From Microbacter sp. GSS18 (GTDB lineage: Bacteria; Actinomycetota; Actinomycetes; Actinomycetales; Microbacteriaceae): a stretch of 64,000 bases of DNA. Where the stretch lies: assembly GCA_029319145.1 (NCBI GenBank), contig CP119753.1, positions 248,001 to 312,000 of the forward strand, written 5' to 3'. Positions 9,843 to 18,185 of this stretch are shown piece after piece. The notes below the pieces were generated by a model. It saw only the letters and a program-made list of their open reading frames with translations. It was not told the DNA's origin and made no database searches. The position numbers were made by a program, and so were the translations under genes. Positions within the stretch are counted from its first letter, which is position 1. Each line of letters starts with the position of its first letter.

Positions 9843-9931
9843 GCTCTCCGCGAGGCGGCATCCAGGCCAACTCCCCCAGGACGGAAACGTAGCAAGGGTA
9901 ACCAGGCTCTGCCGGGTTCGCGGAGAGTCTT
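9843..9931 (+). ncRNA. ffs: Signal recognition particle RNA (4.5S type)
   Basis: A short SRP RNA of about 90 nt. CTCTCCGCGA (9844-9853) pairs with TCGCGGAGAG (9918-9927) to form the closing helix. Between them lies the conserved Ffh-binding apex: CCAGGACGGAAACGTAGCAAGGG, in which ACG-GAAA-CGT makes the tetraloop hairpin and CAGG / AGCA form the symmetric internal loop. A -10 element TAGACT at 9830-9835 places the transcript start near 9842. A T-rich stretch (CTTACTTTTCCC) follows the helix. SRP RNA with Ffh targets membrane proteins, and the small domain-IV-only form is common in actinobacteria. No gene overlaps it. Confidence 0.9.
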
Positions 9932-10038
9932 ACTTTTCCCGGGGATGGCCCCGCGGGTGCGCGGCGATGCACCCGGGCCCGTCGAGGGGGTCGAAGGTCC
10001 CGCCCACAGCGGGCGAGCCCGAGTCTAGGCTGGGGCCC

Positions 10039-12174
10039 GTGGCTCAGAGCATCTTCATCACGTCAGCAGAAGGTCACTCGGGCAAGTCCTCCGTGGCGCT
10101 GGGCGTCCTCGCGACGCTCGGCCACGCGACGCCCCGGGTCGGAGTGTTCCGCGCGATCGCGCGGTCCACGATCGAACGCGACTACGTGCTCGAGATGCTC
10201 CTCGCCCACGACGGCGTCGACCTCGCCTACGACGACTGCATCGGCGTCAGCTACGACGACGTCCGGCGCGACTCCGAAGCGGCCCTGGCCACCATCGTCG
10301 AGCGCTACAAAGCGGTCGAGGCCCAGTGCGACGCGGTCGTCATCCTCGGCAGCGACTACACCGACGTCGGCAGCCCGGCGGAGCTGGCCTACAACGCCCG
10401 CATCGCCGCGAACCTCGGGGCGCCGGTCCTGCTCGTGATCGGCGGTCGCGCCGCACAGGGACAGCCCGAACAGCTGGGCGCGACCAAGCCCCGCACACCC
10501 GAGGAGATGGGGCAGATCGCCGATCTCGCCCTCGCCGAGATCGCCCACGGCCGCGCCGAGCTGGTCGGCGTCGTCGCGAACCGCGCCGACGGCGACGCGC
10601 TCGGGCCGATCATCGCCGCCATCGCCACGTCCGTGCACCACGCCCGCGGGGCATCGGCCGAGGTGCCGGTGTGGGCCATCCCCGAGGACCGCTTCCTGGT
10701 CTCACCGTCCATGCGCGATGTGTCGCGATCGGTCGAGGGAGAGCTGATCGCCGGAGACCCCGCGCTGCTCACGCGCGAAGCGCTCAAGGTCGTCATCGCC
10801 GGCATGCGCGGGGTCAACGTCCTCCCGCGCCTGGTCGACGGTGCTGTCGTGGTGATCCCCAGCGACCGGTCCGAAGTGCTCCTGGCCGTGCTCATGGCGA
10901 ACGCGGCGGGCACCTTCCCGTCGATCTCGGGCATCGTGCTCAACGGCGGCTTCGAAGTCCCCGAGCCGGTCACGCGCCTGCTCGAGGGCCTGAGCGCCGG
11001 CATCCCGATCATCACCACCGGCTTCGACACGTACGAGACGGCGGTGCGCATCATGAACACGCGCGGTCGCCTCGCGGCCGACTCGCAGCGCCGCTACGAC
11101 ACGGCGCTGAGCCTGTTCGAGAACAACATCGACACCGAGGAGCTCCTGAACGCGCTGGGCGTGGCGCGCGCGACCGTCGTCACGCCGCTGATGTTCCAGT
11201 ACCAGCTCATCGAGCGCGCCCGCTCGGACCGCCGCCGCATCGTGCTTCCCGAGGGCGGCGACGACCGCGTGCTGCGCGCCGCCGCCACGGTCCTCAAGCG
11301 CGGCATCGCCGACCTGGTGATCCTCGGCGAGCCCTTCGAGGTGCGCGCCCGCGCCATCGAGCTCGGCGTCGACATCCAGGCGGCCGAGGTGCTCTCGCCG
11401 TTCGACGCCCCCCACGTCCACCGGTTCGCCGAGGAGTACGCGCGGCTGCGCGCGCACAAGGGCGTCACGTTCGAGAAGGCGTCCGACACGGTCACCGACG
11501 TGTCCTACTTCGGGACCATGATGGTCCACCTCGGCATGGCCGACGGCATGGTCTCGGGCGCCGCGCACACGACGGCGCACACCATCCGACCCGCCTTCGA
11601 GATCATCAAGACCAAGCAGGGCGTCTCGGTCGTCTCGAGCGTGTTCCTGATGGCGCTGGCCGACCGCGTGCTGGTGTACGGCGACTGCGCCGTGATCCCC
11701 GATCCCTCGAGCGAGCAGCTGGCCGACATCGCGATCTCGTCCGCCGCGACCGCTCAGCAGTTCGGCATCGAGCCGCGCGTGGCGATGCTGTCGTACTCCA
11801 CCGGCGAGTCGGGGTCGGGCGCCGACGTCGAGAAGGTCCGCGCGGCGACCGGCTTCGTCCGCGAGCGCGCGCCCGAACTGCTCGTCGAGGGGCCCATCCA
11901 GTACGACGCGGCGACGGACGCCGCCGTCGCGGCCGCGAAGATGCCCGGCTCCGACGTCGCCGGGCGCGCGACGGTGTTCATCTTCCCCGACCTGAACACC
12001 GGCAACAACACGTACAAGGCCGTCCAGCGCTCCGCCGGCGCTGTCGCCATCGGACCGGTCCTGCAGGGCCTGAACAAGCCGATCAACGACCTGTCGCGCG
12101 GCGCGCTGGTCGAAGACATCGTCAACACGATCGCCATCACCGCGATCCAGGCGCAGGGAGAGGCGCAGGCGTGA
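10039..12174 (+). CDS. pta: Phosphate acetyltransferase
   Basis: A 711-residue long-form Pta: an N-terminal P-loop/BioD-like domain (IFITSAEGHSGKSSVALGVLATLG), a central DRTGG domain (about residues 210-320) and a C-terminal acetyl/butyryl transferase domain (from about 390) with GMADGMVSGAAHTTAHTIRP and FPDLNTGNNTYKAVQRSAGA. It interconverts acetyl-CoA plus phosphate with acetyl phosphate plus CoA. The GTG at 10039 is preferred over upstream in-frame codons because TAGGCT (10026-10031) lies exactly 7 bases before it and no ribosome site is present, suggesting a leaderless message. Followed after 73 bp by ackA, the usual partner for acetate production and ATP synthesis. Confidence 0.97.
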   Translation: MAQSIFITSAEGHSGKSSVALGVLATLGHATPRVGVFRAIARSTIERDYVLEMLLAHDGVDLAYDDCIGVSYDDVRRDSEAALATIVERYKAVEAQCDAVVILGSDYTDVGSPAELAYNARIAANLGAPVLLVIGGRAAQGQPEQLGATKPRTPEEMGQIADLALAEIAHGRAELVGVVANRADGDALGPIIAAIATSVHHARGASAEVPVWAIPEDRFLVSPSMRDVSRSVEGELIAGDPALLTREALKVVIAGMRGVNVLPRLVDGAVVVIPSDRSEVLLAVLMANAAGTFPSISGIVLNGGFEVPEPVTRLLEGLSAGIPIITTGFDTYETAVRIMNTRGRLAADSQRRYDTALSLFENNIDTEELLNALGVARATVVTPLMFQYQLIERARSDRRRIVLPEGGDDRVLRAAATVLKRGIADLVILGEPFEVRARAIELGVDIQAAEVLSPFDAPHVHRFAEEYARLRAHKGVTFEKASDTVTDVSYFGTMMVHLGMADGMVSGAAHTTAHTIRPAFEIIKTKQGVSVVSSVFLMALADRVLVYGDCAVIPDPSSEQLADIAISSAATAQQFGIEPRVAMLSYSTGESGSGADVEKVRAATGFVRERAPELLVEGPIQYDAATDAAVAAAKMPGSDVAGRATVFIFPDLNTGNNTYKAVQRSAGAVAIGPVLQGLNKPINDLSRGALVEDIVNTIAITAIQAQGEAQA

Positions 12175-12247
12175 CGGTCGCCGCCATCCCGCCGGTGCGG
12201 GAGGACTCCGCATCCGGCGCCGGCTCCAGCCAAGGGAGAGAATCCGC

Positions 12248-13480
12248 ATGACCCCCGTTCTCGTCGTCAACAGCGGCTCGTCGTCGTTCAAGTACCAGCT
12301 GATCGACATGGATGCCGAGGCGGTGCTCGCCTCGGGCCTGGTCGAGCGCATCGGCGAGCACCGAGGACGCGCCAAGCACAAGGTGCACGCGGCGGCGCTC
12401 GCCGCCTCGCCGGACGCGCCCGCCGCCGTCGACGCGGAGTACGTCCAGGAGCTGCCGATCCGCGACCACGCCGCGGGCTTCCGCGTCATGCTCGAGGCGT
12501 TCGCCGAGAACGGCCCGAGCCTCGACGAGCACCCGCCCGCCGCGGTCGGGCACCGCGTCGTGCACGGCGGCGCCCGCTTCTTCGAGCCGACGCTGGTCAC
12601 GCCGCAGGTCGAGATCAACATCGAGGACCTCAGCCGGCTGGCGCCGCTGCACAACCCCGGCGCCGTGCAGGGCATCCGGGCCGCGCGTGCGGCGTTCCCC
12701 GAGCAGGCGCACGTGGCGGTCTTCGACACGGCGTTCCACCAGACGCTGCCGCCGGCGGCGTACACCTACGCGATCGACGGGGAGCTGGCCAAAGCCCACC
12801 GCATCCGCAAGTACGGCTTCCACGGCACGTCCCACAAGTTCGTCAGCGAGGCCGCGGCGGCCTTCCTCGGCCGGCCGAACGAGGACCTGCGCCAGATCGT
12901 GCTGCACCTGGGCAACGGCGCCTCGATGACCGCGGTCGACGGCGGGCGGTCGATCGACACCTCCATGGGCCTCACTCCGCTCGAGGGGCTGGTGATGGGG
13001 ACCCGCTCGGGCGACCTCGACCCGGCCGTCCTCATCCAGCTCGCGCGCCGCGCGCGACTGTCGATCGACGACCTCGACAACCTCCTCAACAAGCACAGCG
13101 GACTGCTGGGGTTGGCGGGCGTCTCCGACATGCGCGACATCGAGGAGCGCTGCGAGCGCGGCGAACCCGACGCCATGCTGGCCTTCGACGTCTACATCCA
13201 CCGCATCCGCACGTACCTGGGCGCCTACATCGCGCAGCTCGGCGGCGTCGACGTCATCTCGTTCACCGCCGGCGTCGGCGAGAACTCCGACGTCGTGCGC
13301 GCCGCCGCGCTCGAGACACTCGGGTTCGCCGGCGTCGTGCTCGACCCGAAGCGCAACGCCCCGCGCGGTCGCGGCATCCGCGTCATCTCGGCGGACGATT
13401 CGCCCGTGACGGTGCTGGTGGTGCCCACGAACGAGGAGCTCGAGATCGCGCGCCAGACCCTGGCGGTCGCGACGGCCTGA
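12248..13480 (+). CDS. ackA: Acetate kinase
   Basis: A 410-residue acetate kinase of the ASKHA sugar-kinase-like fold. It has the N-terminal signature VLVVNSGSSSFKYQL, the mid motifs GHRVVHGG and FDTAFHQT, the phosphate-binding stretch HLGNGASMTAVDGGRSIDTSMG, and the adenosine motif FTAGVGENS. It converts acetyl phosphate and ADP to acetate and ATP, the second step after Pta. A GGGAGA ribosome site precedes the ATG. The 73-bp gap after pta contains no clear terminator, so they probably form one operon. The pair gives overflow acetate when carbon is plentiful; acs at 36023-37990 would take it back up. Confidence 0.97.
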   Translation: MTPVLVVNSGSSSFKYQLIDMDAEAVLASGLVERIGEHRGRAKHKVHAAALAASPDAPAAVDAEYVQELPIRDHAAGFRVMLEAFAENGPSLDEHPPAAVGHRVVHGGARFFEPTLVTPQVEINIEDLSRLAPLHNPGAVQGIRAARAAFPEQAHVAVFDTAFHQTLPPAAYTYAIDGELAKAHRIRKYGFHGTSHKFVSEAAAAFLGRPNEDLRQIVLHLGNGASMTAVDGGRSIDTSMGLTPLEGLVMGTRSGDLDPAVLIQLARRARLSIDDLDNLLNKHSGLLGLAGVSDMRDIEERCERGEPDAMLAFDVYIHRIRTYLGAYIAQLGGVDVISFTAGVGENSDVVRAAALETLGFAGVVLDPKRNAPRGRGIRVISADDSPVTVLVVPTNEELEIARQTLAVATA

Positions 13481-13606
13481 CCGCGGCGGCCGGGGTGCGG
13501 GCAGGGAGCGCCGGCGCCCGTGCTGTCGCGGCCCCGTTGACGGGCCCCGCGAGATCGGCGTAGCGTCCGGAGAACCCCGACCCGACGGGGGAATCGGAGG
13601 CGTTCG

Positions 13607-14731
13607 ATGATGACCTTGCACGATTCCGGGGACGTCCGTGCCCCGAGTGGTTCTGCGACCAGGACCGGACGACGCCGGATCGTCGCCCTCGTGGCGTGCG
13701 CGATCCTGCTCGCCGCCACGGCCCTGCTCCACCCGGCGAGCGCGTGGGCCGACGGCGACGGCGACGTGGCCTATTGGAGTCTGTTCAATGCGGAGGAGGA
13801 GTCGGCGGCGTCGGCGGTGTTCGTGACGTATGTGTCGTTGGACGACATGGTGAACGACGAGAACCGTGTGGGGCTGTTCTTCCCGGACGGCAACGGGTTC
13901 GGGCAGAACATCGTGGGTGCGGGCTCTGACGGGTCGACGTTCTGGAGTCTGTTCAATGCGGAGGAGGAGTCGGCGGCGTCGGCGGTGTTCGTGACGTATG
14001 GGTCGTTGGACGACATGGTGAACGACGAGAACCGTGTGGGGCTGTTCTTCCCGGACGGCAACGGGTTCGGGCAGAACATCGTGGGTGCGGGCTCTGACGG
14101 GTCGACGTTCTGGAGTCTGTTCAATGCGGAGGAGGAGTCGGCGGCGTCGGCGGTGTTCGTGACGTATGGGTCGTTGGACGACATGGTGAACGACGAGAAC
14201 CGTGTGGGGCTGTTCTTCCCGGACGGCAACGGGTTCGGGCAGAACATCGTGGGTGCGGGCTCTGACGGGTCGACGTTCTGGAGTCTGTTCAATGCGGAGG
14301 AGGAGTCGGCGGCGTCGGCGGTGTTCGTGACGTATGGGTCGTTGGACGACATGGTGAACGACGAGAACCGTGTGGGGCTGTTCTTCCCGGACGGCAACGG
14401 GTTCGGGCAGAACATCGTCGGCACCGGCGCCGGCGTGCCCCTCTCTGCGATCGACAGCGACGGCGACGGTGTCTCCGACGCGTTCGATCTGTGCCCGGGC
14501 ACGGTGCTCGGCGAGGCCGACGAGCCGCCGTCGCCGAAGAAGAACCGGTTCTGGGCCGACGACGCCGGCGAGTTCGTCGACGCCACCGGGTCGGCCTCCG
14601 GGTGGAGCATCGAGGACACCGCCGGCTGCTCGGCCGCGCAGATCATCGAGGCCGCCGGGCTCGGACAGGGGCACACGCGCTTCGGCATCACGAGGTCGGC
14701 ACTCGAGCAGTGGGCCGCCTCGGCCGGGTGA
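13607..14731 (+). CDS. Secreted protein with four 56-residue repeats and a calcium-loop C-terminal module
   Basis: A 374-residue protein. A long signal sequence carries RRR followed by IVALVACAILLAATALL and a cleavage region near HPASAWA (about residue 46). Residues 57-272 are four tandem copies of a 56-residue unit beginning WSLFNAEEESAASAVF and containing VNDENRVGLFFPDGNGFGQNIVG; the last copy diverges after GQNIVG. From residue 283 comes DSDGDGVSDAFDLCPGT, a thrombospondin type 3-like calcium loop, then the tail EFVDATGSASGW, DTAGCSAAQI, TRFGITRSALEQW also found at the end of the 2240-2977 protein. The repeat DNA is nearly identical between copies and uses codons (TTG, TAT, AAT) rarer in the flanks. 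Start at 13607 after TCGGAGG; a second ATG follows at once. An extracellular binding or surface role is inferred; the function is unknown. Confidence 0.82.
   Translation: MMTLHDSGDVRAPSGSATRTGRRRIVALVACAILLAATALLHPASAWADGDGDVAYWSLFNAEEESAASAVFVTYVSLDDMVNDENRVGLFFPDGNGFGQNIVGAGSDGSTFWSLFNAEEESAASAVFVTYGSLDDMVNDENRVGLFFPDGNGFGQNIVGAGSDGSTFWSLFNAEEESAASAVFVTYGSLDDMVNDENRVGLFFPDGNGFGQNIVGAGSDGSTFWSLFNAEEESAASAVFVTYGSLDDMVNDENRVGLFFPDGNGFGQNIVGTGAGVPLSAIDSDGDGVSDAFDLCPGTVLGEADEPPSPKKNRFWADDAGEFVDATGSASGWSIEDTAGCSAAQIIEAAGLGQGHTRFGITRSALEQWAASAG
13775..14418 (+). repeat. Tandem 168-bp repeat array inside a secreted-protein gene (four copies)
   Basis: The units start at 13775, 13943, 14111 and 14279, with a period of exactly 168 bp (56 codons). 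The only difference I see between full copies is GTG against GGG in one codon of copy 1 (TATGTGTCG versus TATGGGTCG). The frame is kept, so copy number can change without breaking the gene. Such homogeneity implies recent amplification or gene conversion. Confidence 0.95.
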
Positions 14732-14837
14732 GGTCCGGCCGCGCGCGGTACCGGCGGTCCCGTCGCGGCACTACGCTTGCACCACGGCACGATGAGGAGC
14801 CGTCCTGTACCCGTCTTCTGCCGACGCCGGAGGTTTC

Positions 14838-15629
14838 GTGTCCGCTGACGTGATGCCCGACCTGTCCACGTTCGACGCCGTCCTGTTCGATCTGGACGGT
14901 GTGCTCACCCCGACCGCCGTGGTGCACATGCACGCGTGGCAGTCGATGTTCGAGGAGCTGTTCGCGCAGTGGGACATCAGCCCCGCGTACACCGAACGGG
15001 ACTACTTCGACTACCTCGACGGCAAGAAGCGGTACGACGGCGTGGCGAGTCTGCTGCGGTCCCGCGACGTCGAGGTGCCGTGGGGTCACCCGTCGGACCT
15101 GCCGTCCGAGGACACCGTGTGCGGCATCGGCAACCGCAAGAACGCCGTCTTCGAGCGCGTGCTGCGCGACGAAGGCATCGCCCCGTACCCGGGCTCGCTC
15201 GACCTGCTCGACAAGCTCGCCGCCGCCGGCACGCCCGTCGCGGTCGTCTCCAGCTCGAAGAACGCGCTCGAGGTGCTCGCGTCCGCGGGCATCAGCGACC
15301 GCTTCGCGCTCGTGATGGACGGCGTCATCGCCGAGCGCGACAGCCTCGCCAGCAAGCCCGCCCCGGACGTCTTCGTCGAGGCGGCGCGCATGCTCGGCGT
15401 GGATCCGGGACGCTCGGCCGCGGTCGAGGACGCGCTCAGCGGCGTCGCGTCGGCGGCCGCGGGCGGTTTCGCGCTCGTCGTCGGCGTCGACCGCGGCGTC
15501 GGCGCGCACGTGCTCGAGGACGCCGGCGCGCACCTGGTCGTCGACGATCTCGCCGAGCTCGTGCCCGCCGTGGGAACGGGGGAGCGCGGCGCGTACGGCG
15601 CCGCGACCGACGGGGAGGCCACCGCATGA
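14838..15629 (+). CDS. HAD-superfamily hydrolase, beta-phosphoglucomutase type
   Basis: A 263-residue HAD subfamily IA protein. The nucleophile/acid motif is FDAVLFDLDGVLTPTA (Asp-x-Asp), motif II is VAVVSSSKN, the lysine motif is SKPAPDVFVEAA and motif IV is AAVEDALSGVASAAAGGF. The cap-domain sequence and the neighbour point to beta-phosphoglucomutase activity (beta-glucose 1-phosphate to glucose 6-phosphate). The next gene, overlapping by 4 bp, is a GH65 disaccharide phosphorylase that would release beta-glucose 1-phosphate; this pairing is well known in maltose, trehalose and kojibiose use. The GTG start follows GGAGG by 5 bases, and a TACGCT -10 lies near 14771. A plain sugar phosphatase cannot be excluded. 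Confidence 0.87.
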   Translation: MSADVMPDLSTFDAVLFDLDGVLTPTAVVHMHAWQSMFEELFAQWDISPAYTERDYFDYLDGKKRYDGVASLLRSRDVEVPWGHPSDLPSEDTVCGIGNRKNAVFERVLRDEGIAPYPGSLDLLDKLAAAGTPVAVVSSSKNALEVLASAGISDRFALVMDGVIAERDSLASKPAPDVFVEAARMLGVDPGRSAAVEDALSGVASAAAGGFALVVGVDRGVGAHVLEDAGAHLVVDDLAELVPAVGTGERGAYGAATDGEATA

Positions 15630-18145
15630 TCGATCGCGACCGCTTTCCGGCAGACCCGTGGAAGCTCGTCGAGACGCAGTTCTCGATCGACGACACCGGG
15701 GTCACCGAGACCCTGTTCGCCACCGGCAACGGCTACCTGGGCCTGCGCGGCAACCACCCCGAGGGGCGCTACGCGCACGAGCACGGCACGTTCGTCAACG
15801 GCTTCCACGAGACGTTCCCGATCCGGCACGCCGAGCGCGCCTACGGCTTCGCCGAGATCGGCCAGACCATCATCAACGCGCCCGACGCCAAGACCATGCG
15901 CGTCTACGTCGACGACGAGCCGCTCTCCTTCGACATCGCGGACCTCCCCGAGTACCGGCGCGAGCTGGACTTCCGCGACGGCCTGCTGCGGCGTTCGCTG
16001 CGCTGGCGGACGCCGTCGGGCAAGGAGGTGCAGCTCGAGTACGACCGCATGGTGTCCTTCGAGGAGAAGCACCTCGCGATCATGCGCCTGACCGTGACGG
16101 TCCTCAACGCGGACGCCCCCGTGACCGTCAGCTGCCAGCTGCTGAACCGCCAGGACGGCGAGGACGTCTACGGCGGCACGCCGACCGCTCCGAAGAAGGC
16201 CGGCTTCGATCCGCGCAAGGCCGAGAAGATCTCGGGCGAACGCGTACTCCAGCCGCAGGAGTACTGGCAGGACAAGCTGCGCTCGGCGATGGCGTTCCGC
16301 GCGGCAGAGTCGGGCATGACGATCGCGGTCGTCTCGGATCACATCATCGACACCGAGAACGAGTACAACGCGCGCACGCTCATCGAGCAGGACATCGCCA
16401 AGAACGTCTTCCGCGTCAACGCCGTCCAGGGCGTGCCGACGACGATCACGAAGCTCGTCAGCTATCACACGTCGCGCGGCGTTCCGGCCCGCGAGCTCGT
16501 CGACCGCTGCCGCCGGACCATCGACCGCGCGATGGCCCAGGGCGTCGCATCCCACTACGAGCGTCAGCGCCAGTGGCTCGACGCGTTCTGGGAGCGCTCG
16601 GACGTCGAGATCGGCGGACGCCCGGATCTCCAGCAGGCGATCCGCTGGTGCCTGTTCCAGCTCGCGCAGGCCGCTGCGCGCGCCGACGGGTTCGGGGTCC
16701 CCGCCAAGGGCGTCACGGGGTCCGGCTACAGCGGGCACTACTTCTGGGACACCGAGATCTACGTGCTGCCGTTCCTGGCGTACACGACGCCGCAGTGGGC
16801 CCGAAACGCGCTGCGCATGCGCTACCTGATGCTGCCCGCCGCACGCCGCCGCGCGTTCCAGCTGAACGAGGCCGGGGCGCTGTTCCCGTGGCGCACCATC
16901 AACGGCGAGGAGGCCTCGGCGTACTACGCCGCCGGCACCGCGCAGTACCACATCAACGCCGACGTCAGCTTCGCCGTGGCGAAGTACGTCCGCGCCACCG
17001 GCGACCAGGACTTCATGTTCCGCGAGGGCATCGACATCGTCGCCGAGACGGCGAGGCTGTGGACGAGTCTCGGCTTCTGGCGCACCGCCGACGGCGTCGA
17101 GACCTCGTTCCACATCCACGGCGTCACCGGGCCCGACGAGTACACCACGGTCGTCAACGACAACCTCTTCACCAACGTCATGGCGCGCTTCAACCTGCGC
17201 GTCGCCGCGCGCGTCGTGCGCGAGATGGAAGAGGTCGACGCCGACGCGTACCGCGAGATGGTGCTGCGCCTGAACCTCGGCCCCGACGAGGCCGACCGCT
17301 GGGAGCGCGCCGCCGAGGCGATGCACATCCCGTTCAGCGAGAACCTCGGCATCCACCCGCAGGACGCGGTGTTCCTCGAGCGCGAGATCTGGGACCTCGA
17401 GAACACGCCGCGCGAGCAGCGGCCGCTGCTGCTGCACTTCCACCCGCTGGTGATCTACCGCTACCAGGTGCTCAAGCAGGCGGATGTGGTCCTGGCGCTG
17501 TTCCTGCAGGGGAACCACTTCTCGGACGAGGACAAGCTCGCCGACTTCGAGTACTACGATCCGCTGACCACCGGGGACTCCACGCTGTCGGCGGTCGTCC
17601 AGGCGATCCTCGCCGCCGAGGTCGGCTACCAGGACCTCGCGCAGAAGTACTTCGAGGAGGCCCTGTTCGTCGACCTCGCCGACCTGCACCACAACGCCGC
17701 CGACGGCGTCCACGTCGCGTCGGCGGGCGGCGTGTGGACGGCGCTGGTGTGCGGCTTCGGCGGCATGCGCGACCACTTCGGGGACCTCACGTTCGACCCC
17801 CGCCTGCCCGAGTCGTGGCCGTCGCTGCGGTACGTGCTCCACTGGCAGGGGACGCGCCTGGACATCACCGTCGAGCGGACGAAGATGACCTTCGTCGCGG
17901 GCGAGGGCGACCCCGTCGCCTTCGACGTGCGGGGCAAGGGCTACGTCGTCGGCGGGGGAGAGACGCTCGTCGTGCCGCTCGACGGTCAGGGCCCCGTGCG
18001 GCCGGACCGCCCGACGCTCGGCCAGTTCGCGAACGTGCGCCGCGAGGACGGATCGCTGCTGTCGGCATCCGTGCCCGCCGTCACGACGTCGCTCCCGGTG
18101 ATCGGGGACGGCGTGACCGACTTCGAGCACGGACTGGACGTGTGA
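15626..18145 (+). CDS. Glycoside hydrolase family 65 phosphorylase (maltose/trehalose/kojibiose type)
   Basis: An 839-residue GH65 protein of normal length. The N-terminal beta-sandwich domain begins ETLFATGNGYLGLRGNHPEG. The (alpha/alpha)6 catalytic domain contains KGVTGSGYSGHYFWDTEIYVLPFL, and HGVTGPDEYTTVVNDN holds the likely general-acid Glu at about residue 505. LHFHPLVIYRYQVLKQADVVLALFL and HHNAADGVHVAS follow, near the phosphate site. These enzymes split alpha-linked glucose disaccharides with phosphate to give glucose 1-phosphate. The exact disaccharide cannot be told from sequence alone. The ATG overlaps the stop of the HAD phosphomutase gene (ATGA), so both are translated together and form a two-step pathway into glucose 6-phosphate. 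Cytoplasmic; no signal peptide. Confidence 0.92.
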   Translation: MIDRDRFPADPWKLVETQFSIDDTGVTETLFATGNGYLGLRGNHPEGRYAHEHGTFVNGFHETFPIRHAERAYGFAEIGQTIINAPDAKTMRVYVDDEPLSFDIADLPEYRRELDFRDGLLRRSLRWRTPSGKEVQLEYDRMVSFEEKHLAIMRLTVTVLNADAPVTVSCQLLNRQDGEDVYGGTPTAPKKAGFDPRKAEKISGERVLQPQEYWQDKLRSAMAFRAAESGMTIAVVSDHIIDTENEYNARTLIEQDIAKNVFRVNAVQGVPTTITKLVSYHTSRGVPARELVDRCRRTIDRAMAQGVASHYERQRQWLDAFWERSDVEIGGRPDLQQAIRWCLFQLAQAAARADGFGVPAKGVTGSGYSGHYFWDTEIYVLPFLAYTTPQWARNALRMRYLMLPAARRRAFQLNEAGALFPWRTINGEEASAYYAAGTAQYHINADVSFAVAKYVRATGDQDFMFREGIDIVAETARLWTSLGFWRTADGVETSFHIHGVTGPDEYTTVVNDNLFTNVMARFNLRVAARVVREMEEVDADAYREMVLRLNLGPDEADRWERAAEAMHIPFSENLGIHPQDAVFLEREIWDLENTPREQRPLLLHFHPLVIYRYQVLKQADVVLALFLQGNHFSDEDKLADFEYYDPLTTGDSTLSAVVQAILAAEVGYQDLAQKYFEEALFVDLADLHHNAADGVHVASAGGVWTALVCGFGGMRDHFGDLTFDPRLPESWPSLRYVLHWQGTRLDITVERTKMTFVAGEGDPVAFDVRGKGYVVGGGETLVVPLDGQGPVRPDRPTLGQFANVRREDGSLLSASVPAVTTSLPVIGDGVTDFEHGLDV

Positions 18146-18185
18146 CCCCCGGATCGATGTCGTCGGCACGCCGTAGGCTGGACCG

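Noticed and set aside
13775..14418. Possible CRISPR array
   Set aside because: The repeats are contiguous 168-bp coding units with no spacers.
12137..14674. Long minus-strand open frame with repeated Arg/His-rich units opposite the repeat protein
   Set aside because: It is the antisense of ackA and of the 168-bp repeats. The plus-strand product has a ribosome site, a signal peptide and a recognisable calcium-loop end; the minus frame has none of these.
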